This document shows, one piece after another, positions 62,301 to 64,000 of a DNA stretch of 64,000 nt (the stretch's first letter is position 1; the number at the start of each line of letters is the position of its first letter). Made by a program: the position numbers and the translations under genes. Source of the DNA: Ifrita kowaldi (taxonomy: Eukaryota > Chordata > Aves > Passeriformes > Cinclosomatidae); the NCBI GenBank assembly GCA_013398055.1, contig VZRS01009471.1:372001-436000 (forward strand), given 5' to 3'. The notes under the pieces are model-generated. The model saw only the letters and a list, made by a program, of their open reading frames with translations. It searched no databases and was not told the DNA's origin.

Positions 62301-63821
62301 AGAAGCTGCGCTCGGTTGTGATGCCCATGGAGAAAGAGATTGCAGCCCTAAAGGAGAAACTGGCAGAAGCTGAAGAAAAAATAAAAGCAGCATCAGAGGT
62401 GAGGTGGAGCTCTAACTGGATTCTGATTTATATCTTGCAACATGCTAGTTTGATGCAGACAAGTCAAATTTTATAAGAGAGAAAAAGGTGTATTGGGAAA
62501 CTCTTGGTGCCCCTCTTGTCTCCTGTAGATCAGATGTTGTGTTTGGCCTGTATACATTTCTGCATCTTTCTGTTTTGAGAGCTGCAGTGTGTGTGGGGGA
62601 TCTGTGTTTAGAATAAATTGCACAGCTTCAGGTCTACTAGTAATAGAAAAAGCTCTAGAAAAATACCTGCTTTGCACCTCTCCCAACCACCTGGCCTCTA
62701 GGTAATTGTCACACTTGCAGCCACAGAGTCAGACACTCCCATTTCAAAGGCTTGAAGGCTAGCAGATGGAAGATTTGGTGTCCTAGGGCAGGAAAGCTGT
62801 CCCCACCATCAGTGGCAGTCACAGCCCAAGGCTGTCCTGAGCCCTGGCCTGGCGTCGGCGCATCCCGTGCTGTGCTGAGGAAGATGAACAGCAGCTCTGT
62901 GGAGCCAGTTAGGAATTGCCTGAAGGCTTTGGTTTCCTCTAAGATAATACCTCCTGTGATTTCTGACTCAGCAAACCATAAAACTGAATTGTGCCATAAA
63001 GAAATCTTTCAGTTTGTTCCTTGTTCCAAGATGGGATCTATTTCTCCAAGCATCGCATCTGACAGATGTTTATGTAACCCTGTCTTAAAAGGTTCTCACT
63101 GGAGATTCTGCAGGACACTCATTTCAGTTCTTTGTTAGCTTTGCTATTAAAAAACCCCAACAAAACAAGAAGAAAAAAATCCAAATATATTTCTTCAGTA
63201 TTTCTTGATATAACTGTTCTTTGTTAACAGATTTTCCTTTGCCTCTTAGTCATTTTTTCTGACTGCTATGATTACTCTATTGATTACTCTATTTTGAACT
63301 AAGGAGTTCTTGGCTTATCAGCACTTATCAGCTATTTAGTTCCTGGCTATCAGCACTGATTCAAGGATCACTTCGCTGTCTGCTTTCCTGAGATAGTTCC
63401 CTTTGTACCATCTCTGTGCTCAGTGCTGCTGCTGCTGTGATCCAGCTGTCATAACTGTGATACACTGATGGGTTTGACTTAGCAGAGTTTTAACGAGTAA
63501 CTTATTCAGAAGTGAATACAAGCACTACTTACACACTGGTAGTTGAATATCTGTGATTTCTGCAAATAAACTGGTCCTTCAGCACCTGTACATTACCTGA
63601 ACAGGCAACACTGTAACTTCTAACAAGAAGGTAATGTCTGAGAGTGTTCCCCCACTGAGCTGATTATTTCCCTCTTTTTGTTCAGGTTAAAGAACTGAAC
63701 CATTATTTGGAAGCTGAGAAGTCATGTAGGACAGACCTGGAGATGTATGTGGCTGTTCTCAACACACAAAAATCAGTCCTGCAAGAAGATGCAGAGAAGT
63801 TGAGGAAGGAGCTGCACGAAG
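53268..63821 (+). CDS. RABEP1: RABEP1 (rabaptin-5), Rab4/Rab5 endosomal effector; exons 2-6, 5' and 3' incomplete
   Basis: Five exons (53,268-53,396; 55,291-55,494; 56,719-56,879; 62,285-62,398; 63,686-63,821) join in frame into about 247 residues that follow the human rabaptin-5 N-terminus almost without gaps, from RVAELEKVNAEFL through AEKLRKELHE. The full protein is about 860 residues, so roughly the first 30 percent is present; the gene continues beyond the right edge. Rabaptin-5 forms a coiled-coil dimer on early endosomes, binds Rab4 through this N-terminal part and Rab5 through its C-terminus, and works with the exchange factor Rabex-5 in endosome fusion and recycling. The visible part is nearly all heptad-rich coiled coil (Glu, Lys, Gln, Leu) with no membrane segment or signal peptide. 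The first roughly eleven codons are missing from these exons. RABEP2 is a less likely identity because the match to RABEP1 is near-continuous. Confidence 0.96.
53397..55290 (+). other. RABEP1: RABEP1 intron 2
   Basis: 1.9 kb between gtaagt and ttcag. It is AT-rich and carries no recognised repeat or exon. Confidence 0.9.
55291..55494 (+). CDS. RABEP1: RABEP1 coding exon 3
   Basis: The acceptor is atcctcctttcag. It completes the Glu codon and encodes DLKRQNAVLQAAQDDLGQL through EEVASLQAIMK. The donor is atgaaag|gtaaca. The exon is noticeably GC-rich against its introns and is strongly conserved with mammals. Confidence 0.96.
55495..56718 (+). other. RABEP1: RABEP1 intron 3
   Basis: 1.2 kb between gtaaca and tctag. 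I see nothing conserved in it. Confidence 0.9.
56719..56879 (+). CDS. RABEP1: RABEP1 coding exon 4
   Basis: The acceptor is ctgttttctag. It encodes TVRDYELQYHHRMEQERAQ through LSEGQEEENLENEMKK and ends on a whole codon at aaaaag|gtacat. The open frame continues about 50 codons into the intron up to 57,035, but that part has no rabaptin similarity. Confidence 0.95.
56880..62284 (+). other. RABEP1: RABEP1 intron 4
   Basis: 5.4 kb between gtacat and accag, AT-rich. It has short simple tracts such as a (TG)n stretch near 60,818-60,832. I recognise no repeat family or exon. Confidence 0.9.
62285..62398 (+). CDS. RABEP1: RABEP1 coding exon 5
   Basis: The acceptor is cttaaccag. It encodes AQEDAEKLRSVVMPMEKEIA through EEKIKAASE, 38 codons, phase 0 at both ends. 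The donor is tcagag|gtgagg. Compared with the human end KIKELEASK as I recall it, it is two residues shorter and differs at the junction. Confidence 0.95.
62399..63685 (+). other. RABEP1: RABEP1 intron 5
   Basis: 1.3 kb between gtgagg and ttcag. The 128-codon open frame at 62,752-63,138 has no rabaptin or other family resemblance and is taken as chance. Confidence 0.9.
63686..63821 (+). CDS. RABEP1: RABEP1 coding exon 6
   Basis: The acceptor is ctctttttgttcag. It encodes VKELNHYLEAEKSCRTDLEM through LQEDAEKLRKELHE. The donor is cacgaag|gtatct, one base into the next codon. The sequence after it to 64,000 is intron, so the following exon lies outside. Confidence 0.95.
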
Positions 63822-64000
63822 GTATCTACCTAATAATAGTCCTCTGAGTCTCTTCCATGAGGATGAAAACCTTGATGGGGCTGTTAATTCTTTTATTACT
63901 TCTTACTTGAACTTGATTAAAAGAAATTGGGAGAGGGAAACAGCACTTTTGAATGTGAAAAGCCTTAAAATGTTTGCAGAAGAGTTGAATATGGAGTTCC

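Noticed and set aside
1..64000. CRISPR arrays, bacterial operons, phage or plasmid modules
   Set aside because: There is none. The split exons, CR1 tails and AT-rich non-coding spacers are those of a vertebrate nuclear genome.

Overview
The window looks like nuclear DNA of a bird. It holds short CR1 retrotransposon 3' ends with the typical ATTCTGTG(ATT) tail, few young repeats, large AT-rich spaces with no recognisable coding sequence, and two vertebrate genes split into exons with canonical GT/AG borders. Nothing here suggests a bacterial, viral or plasmid source. I identified the genes by comparing exon translations with family sequences I remember; no search was run.

Layout. At 1-~440 there is a CpG-rich segment with no coding sequence I can assign. 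From ~440 to ~15,400 I find only degraded repeats: a CR1 tail near 0.75 kb, MIR-like SINE pieces near 2.7 and 12.4 kb, old LINE-like pieces at 5.4-5.8 and 7.2-7.5 kb, and an old SINE-like piece at 14.6 kb. At 15.4-16.1 kb a degenerate 11-bp minisatellite runs into a CpG island promoter. That promoter drives IFT22 (RABL5), complete in five coding exons at 15,918-18,341 on the + strand. From ~19.2 to ~34.9 kb there is apparent intergenic DNA. At ~35.0-35.6 kb a CR1 tail is followed by a second CpG island, the best candidate promoter for RABEP1. RABEP1 (rabaptin-5) occupies the right part on the + strand: coding exons 2-6 lie at 53,268-63,821, and the gene continues past the right edge. Its short first coding exon is not firmly located.

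Function. IFT22 is a small Rab-like GTPase of the intraflagellar transport complex B in cilia. RABEP1 is an early-endosome coiled-coil effector of Rab4 and Rab5. Both belong to small-GTPase biology, but I see no evidence that they work together; they are neighbours. As I recall the human genome, the two lie on different chromosomes (7q22 and 17p13), so the adjacency says something about chromosome evolution.

Quality. Single ambiguous bases occur at 35,254, 39,454 and 39,616. The last two bracket a near-exact 161-bp copy of sequence at 34,934-35,094, which suggests an assembly join. I found no novel biological system. The observations most worth checking are the X-box in the IFT22 promoter, the promoter minisatellite, the missing RABEP1 exon 1, the N-bracketed duplication, and a change in strand composition near 35 kb.
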